Shown: positions 25,490-39,533 of the stretch, piece after piece
Layout of the letters: each line of letters begins with the position of its first letter
Numbering within the stretch: the stretch's first letter is position 1
NCBI GenBank assembly: GCA_943735955.1
Contig: OX030966.1
Span: 2,909,511-2,973,510 of the forward strand
Length of the DNA: 64,000 nucleotides
DNA from: Piscicola geometra
Lineage: Eukaryota; Annelida; Clitellata; Hirudinida; Piscicolidae
Direction: 5' to 3'
Position numbers and translations under genes: made by a program
Notes under the pieces: model-generated
What the model was told of the DNA's origin: nothing
Database searches by the model: none
Seen by the model: only the letters and a program-made list of their open reading frames with translations

Positions 25490-28400
25490 CTTGACCACCA
25501 ATGTATTTGAATGAAAGCTTGAGAATTTGCTTATTTTAAATAGGTACGCCAGCAAAGCTGCGCCCGATTGCTAGTTACCGTAAAATAGCGATATATTCGC
25601 ACACTTTTGAACATAAAAATTCTAAATTGACAAAACAGATTTTTTTCGAAAATATACAATTGTTCAAAACTCTATGAAAGGATAAAAATAAAATGTCTAT
25701 AAAATGCAAGAAATGTATGAAATAAATTAATCTTCTCTTCAACACAGAGAAGGTTTTTGAAAACTTTCCACTCCTCTAAAAAGCTAATCGAGGTCAACCA
25801 GGCTGCAATATATATTTTTCCATTCGTAGTTTACTTTGTGTACTACCAGATGAGCAGTATTACTACCTTCTTAACATGTATACTACCAGATGAGTTACAT
25901 TTTTTGCTACATTATCTTGGAGAAGCATTTTGTCCGCAAACTATTTATATTTTCTTCATTTATTTATCTTCTTCAGTCTTTTACATCGTCAAATGATTTA
26001 TTCCCTCGATAATGATCTTACCTAAGCTGATAACTTATTGTCATATTTTTTAGATGCATTCTTCCTCTTTTCCATTCCTTTTTTTCAATTTTCCATTGTT
26101 CCACGGAAATGTTTTGTTGCTTTGAATGGTTCTACGTGAAGCCATGTCTTAGAATTGAAAGAAAAATGAAACTATTTTTATGGAAAATTGTATGATAAGA
26201 TTTTTATAGGGCTTCGTCTATTTTTTCTTACATTCCATTCACGGTTTTACTACTACCACTGCTACAATTACCATCTTCATCCCCACAAAACTCACCACCC
26301 GAATCACATCATTTTTAGCAGCACAAACACACCAAACTGATTTTAACACTACAACCACACCTAAGCCATCTTCATCAACGTTTCACCCACTATTAATTAT
26401 ACAACAAACCCGATTCCACTTGCATTCCAGCTAGCAGAGATGAGTGTTTTCTTGGTCTCTATTGTGGCTTCCTGAACCATTAGCTCAAACAGCGTCATGA
26501 ACGGAGGATGGAGTGTCGTGTAGATGAAAAATGAACGATATTTAATTGCGTAGAGTGGGTTGATAGTATATCATCGCTTTCACTCACTGCAATCGCATTA
26601 TGGTTATGATTTTACAAAATTAATTGAGACTGACTTCGCTTTCAACTCTATTTTGTATTTATTTTCAACAATTATCTCAAATTTTTCCATTTTTGGATAA
26701 AAGACTTTTCATGTATTTTTGATTATTTCCAATTATGCAGACCTTTTAATCATAGAGATTATAACGATTTTAAAAATGACTTGTTTCATTATCAAGTTTT
26801 TTTGCCTATTGAATTTATTAAAATATTTTAAAAGTTTAATACTTTTTATTTTTCATCGCTCACAAACAGTTTTTTGTTATAGGATATCAACATTTTTCAT
26901 CTCCAGGTTTTCTGTTTTATGGTTAATAGATTGGCTTATTAGGACTTATTTAGTTATCCTGTCCAAAGAAGCAATCAATTACTATAACATCGCCAATAAC
27001 GATTGACTCTCAACATAATTACTATTATTTAAACTTCATTTCAATCAAATTAGAGCAAAAACACATAAGAAATAGGAACATGTTTGTAAGGTAGCGTGTA
27101 CCTAGACGGGCTTCAAGACCAATGAAGATATCTATGAAGTTATATAAACGAATTCTGATAAATTCACCTTCTTTTTTCCCCATCATATCAGTGTTATGAG
27201 TGCGTGGACTTATGCTCTCACATAATTAAACGTTCAAACTATCAGTTTGTTTTATGTTGCTGTTGGATTAAGTCAGCTACAACCGGCTCGATATCTTTTG
27301 TTACGTTTATTCGTTTTGAGATAGGTAATACATTTAAATTAAAACGACTCCTACGACAAGAGCAACTACAGGGGTCTGAAACTGATAGAACAATTACCCA
27401 AAGGACTGAACCGCGCGATCAAGATCTCATCAAGATCCGTGTGAAAATTGATGAAATTCGTTTTTGGCTTCATGCCAGGTAGTGAAACTTCCGATTACGT
27501 TTTCATCAGTCGTGAATCTATGGAAAATATACCATGGCCAACAAACCACTTTATTTAACTTTAATCGACCTTGGAAAGACATCCAATCTTATTCTAAGTG
27601 ATTTGATGCGCTCCACGTAAACCTGGTATCGATTGCAGTCTATTTATTTGGAAGTGAAAAGCAAAGTGATGGTTGGTAAAGGTTGCTGTGATGAGTGTGA
27701 AAAAAAAGAGTAAGACAATTTGGACAGGTCTCCCTTTCAGTAAAAGCATCTTTTTAGAATAACTTAGTCTGTATAATAAAACCTTGATAACTATAATGAT
27801 TTTTGCAAATATTTAAATGCATGATTATGAGGATGCTTTGAGAGAAAGGATTAGAGCCTATTTAATATAATTTAAGATAATTCAAAATATAAATTTTGGA
27901 TGATTTCAATAACATTAGTTTGAGAAATTTGAAAACAAAATTCAACAAAGCCTTCTCAAAGCAGCCACTTTCTTTTCAATTTTGACTCCAACTCAAAACT
28001 TCTTCAGTTTGAAATTTTATTTCAAATTTTTGTTCACAACTCAAAACTATCACTTAAGAACTTATTTAAATTTTATTTCAAACTAGCGGCAGCTTCCCAG
28101 ATTAAGGCTCTAACATGCAGACATGGCAAAAAATCGTCACAACTTCAAATAAATATTTTGTTAAAATTTTTTCAAATGACATTTTTCGCAAGTGGGCATG
28201 TATGACTTTCGAATGCCCGAATATTGAAGAAGGCGAGCTCTAGATGAGACGGGTTTTACGCATATCGTGTGAGCTTGCCCTCAAAGTCTGTTGACAACTT
28301 CTTATTCCTATTTTGAATTTCTTTTCATTCAGCGACTATCAGTTCGCTTATCAAGGCTTCTATTTTTATAAAAAAATTGAAGTCTTTCTTAAGAAAAAAC

Positions 28401-28765
28401 TTTTTTGTTAAACTTTTCCATTTTATTTAGATTTATATGATTTATTGAAAGATCATTACTCTGTGGGTTTTTTCCTATTATACGTCTCTTCTAATCTATT
28501 TACCTGGAAAGTTAGTCGAAGCTGTTAATTATTTTCCTAATTAAGCAACGATTTAGGGATAAAAGCCTATTACCTTTGATTTATTGTTTGTGTTGACGTT
28601 CAAACATTTCGTTTTTTGTAAAATGCTGCAACTTTTAATCTTCGCTTCAAATTCTTTCCAATGCTGACCTCCTAGGATCCTCGTTTTTCTTATAAAGCTT
28701 TGAGGTTGAGTAATGAATCTCCTCTTTCTAGGAAGATACAAGGAAAAAGACATGGGAAATTATTT
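25490..28765. other. Gene-poor interval
   Basis: AT-rich. 27098-27140 carries TAGACGGGCTTCAAGACCAA, a diverged piece of SINE family B. 27204-27482 is a 92-codon open frame ending at a donor-like CATGCCAG/GTAGTG, with a charged segment (LLRQEQLQGSETDRTITQR), that I do not recognise and would not call a gene on this evidence. Confidence 0.45.
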
Positions 28766-28767
28766 TG

Positions 28768-30064
28768 TAATTAAATATATAAACAAATTATTTTCTCGCT
28801 TTTACATACATTTTACATTTTTTATATCATGAACATGTTCCCATATGCGTCCATGAAAGCATCTTTATATTCTTTATACACCTTTCGTATATGCCTGAGC
28901 TTGTTTAATTCTGAGCTTTTTATAATTAAATATATAAAAAAATTCATTTTCTCGCTTTTACATATATTAAAAACTTAGAATTTATGTATTTTTTTCTTTT
29001 CCTCTTTTTCTCATTGTCTTCATCTCATTCTTTTTTCCCGTTTTCACCTTATAATATTTTCCCATTCTTATTCTCCATCTTTTAATTTCATAACTTTTCA
29101 ATTCATTTTTTCTTTTTGTATTTTTTATCATCTTTTGTATTTTTCTTTCTTTTCTTTGCTTTCTTTTGTCCGCGATCTTTTAATCCAAATTAAACTCTCT
29201 TTCTCTTTATTCATTATTTTTTAATTTCACTTTTCCATGGTTTTAATTTCATACTTTTCATCTTTTATAAACTATAATTACTAATCTATTTTTTCATCTT
29301 TTCATCTGACTTTCAATTAAAACCCAGTATATACGCATCTCCCACTGTTTCCTTGCGCTGTTTTATATGACTTTCATACAATATTCATGCGGCAGCTTCA
29401 AGAGTCTATCATGCGGTATTTAATGCTACATTAGTAATTATCGGCAGATTCAATCCTCTTTTATACAACGTTAGGACGACGTCGTTGCATAAGCTACTTC
29501 GTTAAATATTAAATATTGTGGGTGCTATTTCTGGTATATTTAAATAGCAAAGTTAATATTAGACGGAAGGGAGAGAAAATATATAAAAAATGGTTCTGGG
29601 GTCCTTGAGGTTTTAATATAAAAATGAGAAAAGGCAATTGAAACGAACAATTAATATAATTACCCTATTTTTTAGAATTAGTTTTTCAAGTTCAGATGGA
29701 TGTATAAAAAACTTGAGTTGCAATGATTTTCCTATATAATAATTTCATGAATAAAGAAGGATAAAACTTTTAATTCAAAAATAATATTTTAAACAAATTG
29801 AACTAAATTATATCTTACATTTGGTCAACAAGCAATTCAAAATCAATATTATCGGTCAACTAAGTGAATTTAATAATAATTTCTAATGCGCTTATTTTTA
29901 ATAGCGATTTTTATATACATGGCTTTCCGGTCCGCAGTAACCCGGGTGACCTTTTTATATCATAAACAGGTTCACATATGCATCCATGAAAGCATCTTTA
30001 TATTCTTTATTCACCTTTCGTATATGCCTGAGCTCGTTTACTTCTGAGCTTTTGACCTCTTCCG
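28768..30064 (-). repeat. Duplicated ~100-bp block, one copy inside long direct repeats
   Basis: 28817-28922 and 29951-30052 are about 90% identical. On the minus strand both are open and end in a stop (ELNKLRHIRKVYKEYKDAFM then DAYGNMFMI; ELRHIRKVNKEYKDAFMDAY then VNLFMI). The first copy is bracketed by ~50-bp direct repeats (28768-28819 and 28921-28972, sharing TAATTAAATATATAAA and TTTTCTCGCTTTTACATA). The second copy has an acceptor-like TTCTTGTAG upstream, so it might be a real terminal exon. Family unknown. Confidence 0.6.
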
Positions 30065-30069
30065 AACCT

Positions 30070-30750
30070 ACAAGAATTACTTTGACCAAATAGTTAACAT
30101 TATTTCTGAAATGAAGTTCTATCACAAAACGAAGTTCAAGTTTATTGAAAAGGACTAATTTTTTTCAAAGATCCAAGTTTAAATCAATTTCAAATAAGTA
30201 TATAAAAAATAAAAATATTAAATTTATCAGAAAAAAACAATAATGATTAAAAAGTATTTTATTGTAGTTCATTTACATTTTTTCAATGATTTTTAATAAT
30301 AATATAAAATATTATTTAAATAATTCTATAATAAACACATGTATTTACTTAGCTGAAAGAAAAAATACTTATCATTTTTCTGATTTCTATTTATTTCGAA
30401 ATATTTTCCAAGATACAATTTTAGGCATTTCTGAGAGGTTATTGTAATAGTTTTAAGATATAGGTTTTTGAATGACAGTAGAGCTTAAAAGAGAATTTTA
30501 ATATTTGTTCTACAATTGAAAAAAGGGAAAAACTTTAGAGAAGAAGATTCAAAATATAAAAAATTAAAAACACTCAAGCTAGCTATCAAAGACACTCTGG
30601 ACGATGAGGTTCTACACGAACAAAGCAATTCTGATAAAGTATATATTTCAAAGTCAAACATTGATTTAAACGTCAAACATTAACGAATTCCATCTGATTT
30701 CATATCGAAATGTATGAATAAAATGTTTTGAGTGTCCATGGGATTGTCTT
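30070..30750. other. No gene seen
   Basis: AT-rich sequence without supported features. Confidence 0.5.
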
Positions 30751-30755
30751 CAAAC

Positions 30756-31190
30756 TAGAGCTGTGTTTTACCTGCGAAACGTTTCGAATAATCCGTTAAT
30801 AAATTAACGTAAATAAAATTTTTGGCGGAGCTCACAAAATTAATCGAAATTGCACGTTTTTACAAATATTTTTAAGCGCTACAAAATAATTTTAACATTA
30901 TTTTTTTTATTTTACTTTTTGGTTTTTATCATTTTAATCAATGATTAGTAAGTAAATCATTCTCCGATATCCAAAAGAGTCTGAGGTAGGCTTAGAGAAC
31001 TTTTCGACTGTTTGGTGCAGCATATCCAGATCTCACGAAGCTGACAAAAAAGTACTTGTCACCTTCTGCAACTACAATGCCATGTGAACGTTTATTCAGC
31101 TCGTTAAGAAACAAAGTTGAAAAAAAGAGTTTTTATATTCAACCAATGTAGATAAGCTAGTTTACTTAAGTAACTGGTTTAAAACAGATA
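30756..31190 (+). mobile_element. Deleted hAT element, copy 2
   Basis: Starts with TAGAGCTGTGTTTTA, matching the terminal repeat of the element at 39542-40722. At 31014-31182 there is a broken hAT C-terminal dimerisation domain: AAYPDLTKLTKKYLSPSATT, MPCERLFSS, then after a stop DKLVYLSNWF, the same family as copy 1. The N-terminal and catalytic regions are gone. I did not find the right terminal repeat. Confidence 0.75.
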
Positions 31191-31194
31191 TTTT

Positions 31195-31690
31195 CCAGCA
31201 AATTGTTGATTATTGATGCATTAATTTTTAATCTTTTAAATGTGAATTAGTTTTATAAATACATATTGATAAAACATTCATTAGTTTCTTTGACATTTGT
31301 GTAAAAATTTAAAAATACTATTTATAAAAATGTAAAATTAGCTAATACCATATTGCATGTGAAACACAATTAGTTTTGGATTAAAATTTGTCATCTTATG
31401 ATTTATTTCAATTATTATTTTAATCTTGGAAGAGTTATATTTAAAACGTGCCAGAAATGGTCCAGCAGAAGCAAGCAGCATAAACCTGGTCCAAATTATT
31501 TTTTGAGACGAAAGAAGACGTGATTGCAAATAAAATATAACTCACGTCGATAAAAGACAATGAAAATGAAATAAAAATTCAGTCTATGAGGGTTTGATGT
31601 GGTCTCAAGTGTTCTCAAAGTTTTGAAAAACTTCATTAAGACGTGCAATTGCACGTAAAAGATGTTGAAATTTTTTTAATTTGGTGGGGG
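31195..31690. other. No gene seen
   Basis: AT-rich sequence between the hAT relic and the microsatellite. The frame at 31338-31529 (minus) has no recognisable content. Confidence 0.5.
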
Positions 31691-31692
31691 TG

Positions 31693-32246
<554 letters not shown>

Positions 32247-32259
32247 AAAAAAGTTATAG

Positions 32260-33723
32260 TTACTTGTTGTTACAACGACAGAAAATAATCTTAATTTGCT
32301 CTCTGAAGAGTTTGCCACTAAGGGTGAAGAGGAAGAAGTTGTTAGCGAAGGCTGAGACGTAGAGAAGGTCGGTGTAGTTGAGAATAATTCTGCGAACGCT
32401 TTTGCTGATGCTGATGTAGCCATAGTTCTCCAGCCAGTTGGCCACGTAGAAGAAGACCGAAGGAAGAAAAGCGACAATGTACGTGGTGGAAACAAGGATC
32501 AGTGTGATGGTCAGTTGTCTGTTTTTTTCGATCTTTTTATCTCCTTTCATTCTTTGCGTTTGTCCATTTTTCTCTTCTGGCATATTAGAATTAAAGGGCG
32601 TGGTGGTGATTTCAGAAAAATCTTCAATTTCTATTTTGTTTCTGCTTTTGGAGTTTCTGTCTTTTTGACATTGAACATTCTTTCCACTTTTTTTTGTCAT
32701 TTTTGATTCAAAATTGTGGTTTCGATTCACTTTATCAGTCTCTGAGATTCTTTGGTGAAAATGTTGAGTGGTGGAATAGTTTTTGTGCGTTGATTCTTCA
32801 ATTTTGTAACTTACGCTCAACTTTTTTTTTGGCTTTCTTTTTTGAACATCGTTTTTGTTGCGGTTGTTTATGAAGTAATTGTCATTGACTTTCTCCAAAG
32901 CTATTTTTGTAGATTTAACATGGGTGTTGCTGATGGACGCTTGCTCAAAACTACTTTTGAGGTTATCCCTGGTTTTTGTTATTATTGCTACTTTGTAGAC
33001 AATCAACGCGTTCAGAAAAGAGATCGCCAAAGCAGGACCAACTCTGTAAATGACCATTTCTACTGCAAAGAGTATCGATAGGTTAGTGCCCTGGGCGAGA
33101 GAGCAAATGTGGTAGGTGGTGTCCAGTCGAATGAGCAAAATGTGAACAGGGGCGATGGAAAAAGATACAACGAGAAAAACGGTAAAACACGTTATTCTCG
33201 CTCTTTTCACAGTGCACAACTCTTTAAAAGTCAGAGGCCAGTAAACCGCCAAGTAGCGTTCGATGGTGAAGAAGAGAATGAGCGAAGAAGAGTAGTCGGC
33301 CGAGAGGTCCATGAAGAACTGCGTTAGAACGCAGCTGACGGAGGAGTAGTTGGAGAGGTCGTATTGCAGGTGGATCAGCTCCCAGCACTTGAGAATCGTG
33401 AAGGTTTTCTTGCAAAACATGCTCAGCAAGTAGACCGAGTCTGAAATGGCGAGGTGCAGGAGGTAGACGTTGGAAGAGGTCTTGCGCATGTTCTTCGATG
33501 AAAAGACCAGCAAGCTAATGCTATTTCCGAAAAGTCCAAGAAATAGGAAACAGAGAGAACCAATCAAAAAGATGCCAAATGACGTGATGACGCGAGGGTC
33601 AGTGCTGTTCATGGCATCACAACTTCTGTCGCCCGGCGGAGGAATGAGGGTGGTGTTGTTCAATTCGTTGTTAGAAGATAGATCTACGTTGACTTCATCT
33701 CCTGCTGCTGTCTCCATTATCAA
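32260..33723 (-). CDS. Class-A (rhodopsin-type) G protein-coupled receptor, single exon
   Basis: 487 residues, intact, no intron. N-terminus with Asn-glycosylation sites (NNTT, MNST), then seven hydrophobic segments: TM1 ends with GNSISLLVF, TM2 has LAISDSVYLL, TM3 ends in IERYLAVYWPL (ERY in place of DRY). A Cys before TM3 (SVSCVL) and one in ECL2 (YHICSL) could form the usual disulphide. ICL3 is very long, about 150 residues and strongly basic. TM6 is ITLILVSTTYIVAFLPSVFF and TM7 ends ANNFFLFTLSGKLFR instead of NPxxY. It resembles invertebrate peptide receptors of the FMRFamide-receptor-like group; the ligand is unknown. It should sit in the plasma membrane and signal through G proteins. 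Confidence 0.93.
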   Translation of the reverse strand: MIMETAAGDEVNVDLSSNNELNNTTLIPPPGDRSCDAMNSTDPRVITSFGIFLIGSLCFLFLGLFGNSISLLVFSSKNMRKTSSNVYLLHLAISDSVYLLSMFCKKTFTILKCWELIHLQYDLSNYSSVSCVLTQFFMDLSADYSSSLILFFTIERYLAVYWPLTFKELCTVKRARITCFTVFLVVSFSIAPVHILLIRLDTTYHICSLAQGTNLSILFAVEMVIYRVGPALAISFLNALIVYKVAIITKTRDNLKSSFEQASISNTHVKSTKIALEKVNDNYFINNRNKNDVQKRKPKKKLSVSYKIEESTHKNYSTTQHFHQRISETDKVNRNHNFESKMTKKSGKNVQCQKDRNSKSRNKIEIEDFSEITTTPFNSNMPEEKNGQTQRMKGDKKIEKNRQLTITLILVSTTYIVAFLPSVFFYVANWLENYGYISISKSVRRIILNYTDLLYVSAFANNFFLFTLSGKLFREQIKIIFCRCNNK

Positions 33724-36500
33724 GTTTCAAGTTTCTTGCGGTATATTTTGATTGTTTTATGAAACGTAAGGTGTGCTCCTTTTCTTTATTGCAAAGTTCA
33801 TGCTCACTTTTGAAGTCTGTTCTTTTTAAAATAAAATTAAAAAATTATTTTAATTTAAAATTTCCTATCATTCTTATTATTTAAAGTTAAATTTCTGCTT
33901 TTAAAAACTAGAACTTTGCAAAATATTCTAATCATATTAGATTCATTATCAAATAGTTGAAAATAATTTAAATAGTTCCATCATATAATGGTCACGTGAT
34001 ATTCATTTAAAAGTCAGAAGCTCCGTTTATCAACTTCGAAACATTAGTTTATTTTTATAAACTTAATTTGTTTGCAGTTTTTAAAAACTTTTTTTGATAC
34101 ATTGTGAATTCTAAGTTTTGAAATTTACAGTCATGGTAAAACCCATAAGTCTGATGGTTTTCATGGACAGTAAATTAGAAAAATTGACAACTAAATCCGT
34201 TTCGTTACTTCTTTATACCTACACTAAATTTTTAGTTTAAAAATTAATTCAAAATTTTTAAATTTTGTTTAGTTAAAAACAAGTAAATTGAAAATATGTT
34301 AATCTATTTTCAGTTGTAAAAATTATAATTTTGCATTCATCAATTTTTAGTTTTCGTTCTTATTTTGCAGTTACTGTTGTTTTTATTTCTAGGATCATTG
34401 CTAATTTCGCTTATGAGTTTTTGAAACAAGCATTTTTAAAGAATTAATAAGAAAATATACGTAAATCATTGTTAAATATTAGATTGTTTGCATTATGTGA
34501 AACAAATTGAAAACACTATGGTGCCAATCAAATATTAAGAATAAATATTTGGACAAAGATTCATTTAATACCTTTTTTTTGTTTTTTGTATTCTTAAAAA
34601 TATTTGAGCAAAATTTTGTTATAATATAATCATCTTTTCTAGTAGCTCAACAAGCTTTGAAATGTTATAATTTGAATTATTTTAAAAAGAAATTAAATGT
34701 TTCATAGTTCACTAATTAAGTCTTTGGCAAACGCAAAATGTCACAAAATGACGGAAAAATATAACTTTTAGTGACATTTATTTTATTTTTTAATCATCAT
34801 TTACATTGACAATATACAATAGAAATTATTTTCTAAAAAATTAAATCATAAAACTTTTTTCGAAATTTATTTTGTCTGAACATTATGGATGTACGAACAA
34901 TTTTGTACTTTGAGATATTTTTCGACATAAAAAAATATTAGTCAAAATTTTCTTTTAATATAATAGATTATTTAACATTTAACTATCTAAATAATATTAA
35001 TTTTATTTTTTTGTTTTTGATCTTTTATCAATAACATACAAGGTAAGGAAAATTTAGGAGGAATGTTGGATATTCCTGAACTTTCTTGGTGTTGAGCTAC
35101 CAGTATTGAAATAATCGAATCAAACTTCACAAGGTTTATTTTCGCTGTAAAAGAAATAAAATAAGAAGGCGGAGGTTTAATACCAGAATTTCAATCTTTA
35201 TTGGCACCCTACTGTACACTGTTTGTACTCGATTCGTTCGAATAGCTCGTTTGAATCATCGTAATCATCGAGTGGTCATTCAACACATTTTACTATACTG
35301 TATAGTCTATACGCCAAGTTATTTACTTTAAACATTAAGAAATATATTTTTACTTTCCAATTTCATTGTTTAATCTGATAACAGAGTGATCATAACACAT
35401 AATCATTGCTCAACTTTTTTAAAAAAATCAAATTTATTCAACTCTTGATCTAATCAAATCTCCGTCGTGTTTGATAAATCTCACACTTTTGATGCTTTTT
35501 ATAAAAAGTTATTTCTCTCATTAGTTTCATTAGCTTTGAGATTATAATCGTACAATTCTTTTCTAGTTTCATAAAAAACAAAATTATTTTATTGTTAAAG
35601 CTCTAAATAATATGAAACATCTGAATAAATATATTTAAAAAAGCAAGGAATGATCAAAAAGCAAAGGAAGTTTACTTACTAGCTTCTAATTCTTGTTTTA
35701 GACCTTCTTTATCTTTCAATTAACTTGTTTAATGTGCATATTTTTCATAATATTTTTTAGTGCCCATAAAATATTGTTTTATTTTTTTATCTTGCTAATA
35801 ATCTATCCGTCACTCCAGCACTAAAGTCCCTTATAGACTTTTTATTAGCCATATTAGTTTCTTCCAATTATTATTTTATTAATGCTCAATACTTTGTTCT
35901 ATTAACGCTATTTAAAAACCTTTTAATTCGTCATTTTTCTTATACTCTCGATTGTTCTTTTTCAAACTAACAGTGACGCTTTGAAGCCTTTAAACGTCTC
36001 TAAACAAAAAAATATCGAATCATTCAGCGATATTATCTAAATTTTCTTTTTTATCCCGAAGTGGAAAAAATAATTCTTATTTTATAATTAATTCACGAAA
36101 TTTCAAACTTTTTCCTTCATATCGTCGACGTCAATCATTCCAATCAGTTTCGCTGGTCAGTCCACGGATCTAATGAAACTATACAACAACTTTTCTTGAT
36201 AAATATTTTCAACCAGATATTTGTCAATAATTATAATTTCACTTAATAGATATACATTTTCAATCGTTTTTAACGATATTTAAAACTTTAGATATCTTCT
36301 ACCAAGCCTCACATCAACTACGAACATCTAGGTCCTTTATTTATTTATTTTTCATATTTTTTAAACTCTTTTAAATGTTTGAGACTATATGTTCCTTATG
36401 ATCTTTAGAACAAACAGAAATACATTATTTCTTCCACTCGCAAGATTCTCAACCGCTCTTTATATACCCCTTGACGCACAAAAACAATAAAAATTGTCTG
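33724..36500. other. GPCR 5' flank, then no gene seen
   Basis: AT-rich. The part next to 33723 should hold the receptor promoter and 5' UTR; I cannot place a TATA box with confidence. Beyond that no coding, RNA or repeat feature is supported. Confidence 0.5.
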
Positions 36501-39500
36501 TCATTTTTAAGAAACATATTAATCTTAAATTTATGTTTAAAAACTAAACTAACTCGGGGAAATTGGATAAAGATTACCTTATTCATCATCACCAAGCGGG
36601 TACCGATAAGGGGTCAAAATAAATTTTTCTCACGGGCGAGGATGTTGAAAATATAAAACTGATAGCCCGTATTTATGCATACAAGCATTTGACACTAAAT
36701 TTTAGACATTTTGACCTACCTTCAAAACAATACAATACATACAACGACGTCGCGTAAACTAAAATTTTCTTCTTTACTGATTAACTAACGGTCGTAATTG
36801 AAGCAATAATGATACTTACACAAGTTTGAGAGTAGTCGGCACTAGAAGCTCTTTTAATCTTCTAAGTTAAAACTTTCAACTAAGAAAAAATAAATCTTCT
36901 TGTCTAATAAACCAATTAACTACAATTTAAAGATGTAGAGTGTGTAATGTAAGTAGTTGAGGTTTCAAGGACGATGAAACTGGAAATAGTGCAAATGTTG
37001 TGAGAAATTTTTTTCAGCCTTCAGAAAGCAAAAAAAATAGAAAAACTTTCCTCACAAATTCATTTGCCAACTCAATCACTGAAATCGAATTTCAAAATAT
37101 TGGAGCTTTATCATTATCAGCACCACCATTATCACTAAAACTATAATCATCATCGCCATCTCATTAATGTTCAAGCCTGAATAAACATTAAAATGTGATT
37201 CGTGCCGTTTTTTCACATCAAAAGATTTTTTTATAATCTTGATGGAATCTCTTCAATAACTTTTTTTTAATTGATACTTCAGCAATGATTCTGGACAATA
37301 AAGGTTAGTCAAGCAGTAGATTCGTTAATTTTTCATTTGAATTGTTTTTATTAATATTTTTATTATTATTATGGTGATCTAATATTTATTTATTTTATAT
37401 TTAAAAACATCGCGGGATATTAGGGTGGTTCAAAAAGATTGAAATACCATAATCGTGTTTTCATCTTTCCATCGCGTGATGCCAGTTAGAACAAGGTTAA
37501 ATATAAAAACTCATTGCAAAGAAAATATTCAAAACTTGAGTAATGCTTTTAAAGTTATGTCAAAACCTGCGGTAGCGATCGCAAGTATAAAAGCTGCAGG
37601 CACACCAATTGAAGTTGTAAATATTCAGAGTAAAAATAAAAACTATTAAAAGGTATGTAAAATAGTTATTTGAGTCACATCTTCTTGGTTTAATGTAACT
37701 TGACATCGACTGTTGTCAATTTATTTGGCTTAGAGATTTATCTCTATGGTCTTCGACTACTCGAAGAAAAAATTGCGAACGATCTTCATTGCCAGTCAAA
37801 CTCGAGTTTATTTCTTGAATCAATGCAACCTCACGTTCACTAAAGCAATTAATAATTTTACAGATTGCATGAGACTTTTTTTTCTTGATCCTTCGATTGA
37901 GATTTTCACTAACTTGCAAGAAATGCTGAGATATTCTGAGAATCATTGAAAACAGAAATGTTTTTGCAATAAAGTTGTGAGGTTTCCTAGTAGTCGGATG
38001 CTGATATTTTCTTTTTTTGTTTTATAATTAAGTTATTTTCAATGAAGTGGATCTGAAAATATTTTAAATATGTAAAACAGAAAAAAATAAATAAAACTTG
38101 AAAGCATTAAGAAACTACATATTACTAACTGTGAGAAATCATCTCGTCGTGCCGCGGGAAAAAAGTCTATTGACCTCTTGTCTGTGTCGGCTCGATAATG
38201 TTGACAGTAATGGTGATTACATATTAAATTATTGATTCAAAATAAAAATAATTTCTAAAAAAGTCAGAGGATAATAAACGTATCACAATCGTCTGTAAAA
38301 TATTATCAAATAACTTTTTTCTTTCCAAATTTCAGCGTATTATCAATTCCTCCACCCGTGTACGCACGTTTATTCAATTATTCAAAACAGCATCAACTGT
38401 CTTGTATTTATGAGTCTATATCCAGCTAGGATCACATATCTGGGTCCCAGTATTCGTTGCAATTGGACGTTAACAATCGTTTATTGCTTCAACTAAAGGT
38501 TTAATCTCATGGCTTGCAGACTGCATATTACTTTTACTCATTTTTCGTATTTCATTAGCTATCAATTTATATTACATTTTGTGTATCTGTACTATTGTCT
38601 AGTCTGAATGAAACAATAAATGAAAAAATTCATTAAAAAACTTTGTGAAAATAATTTCTGAGATGTGATTTTGAATCTTGATCATGTCTCTCAAACCCCA
38701 GCCTTCATCAGTTTGTTTGATTGTCTACCTTTTTAACATAACATAACACAGAAATTATGGGCGCGAGCAAGTCGTCTGCCCATATCTGAATAAAATGAAA
38801 TCGTCATTGCACATTAAAAATTTGAAAGAAGTTTTATTATTATTTTATTCTTGTTTATTCTTTTCACTACCCTTCCTTGTTTTATAATCCTCTCTCCCTC
38901 TTCTCTCACTTCTTCTTCTTTTTTTATTTTTTTTTCATATTATGGGTCAGAGCGCTAAATATATATAAACTCCACCTGATCCCAAAAACTGTTCAGAGCC
39001 ATCTCAAAATTCAATGCACCATCCCAATTAGCCAATTAAAAGGCAGCCCATTCAAAAATGACACAGCTCTACATGTAAAATAAAACTTTTTTAGTTTAGT
39101 ATTTAATTTTTAAAATTCAAATTTTTCCTATTCACCATGGTTTCTAAACCCTTACTAGAAATCAAATCAGAATGACACATCCTTGTGCCCTTATTCATAA
39201 AGTATTTTAAAATTAAAACCATGTCTGCTCTTATTCTTTTATACTTTAAAACTAGGTAATTCATAAATTTTCATTCCTTGATACGTTCAATCAAATCAAC
39301 GTTCCATGGCGACCAAAGTGAACCCGCTTAATCTTACAACGATCGCCTTTTATATTCTAATTAAAGAAAACCTATTAAAGAAAATAAATTGAATTAGCTT
39401 CATTAACTATAAAATAAATATGTTCATCAAATTTCAATGAAAAATTATATTATACTCTTGAGTCTTTCACATTATCAACCTTGCCCAAACAAACTCCATT

Positions 39501-39530
39501 TATCTCCCAAGAAAATAGATCATCCGTACT
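36500..39530. other. Gene-poor interval with small unsupported frames
   Basis: Short frames at 37455-37649 (+, MSKPAVAIASIKAAGTPIEV) and 37716-37949 (both strands open) lack recognisable domains or splice partners. The rest is AT-rich and featureless. Confidence 0.4.
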
Positions 39531-39533
39531 TTC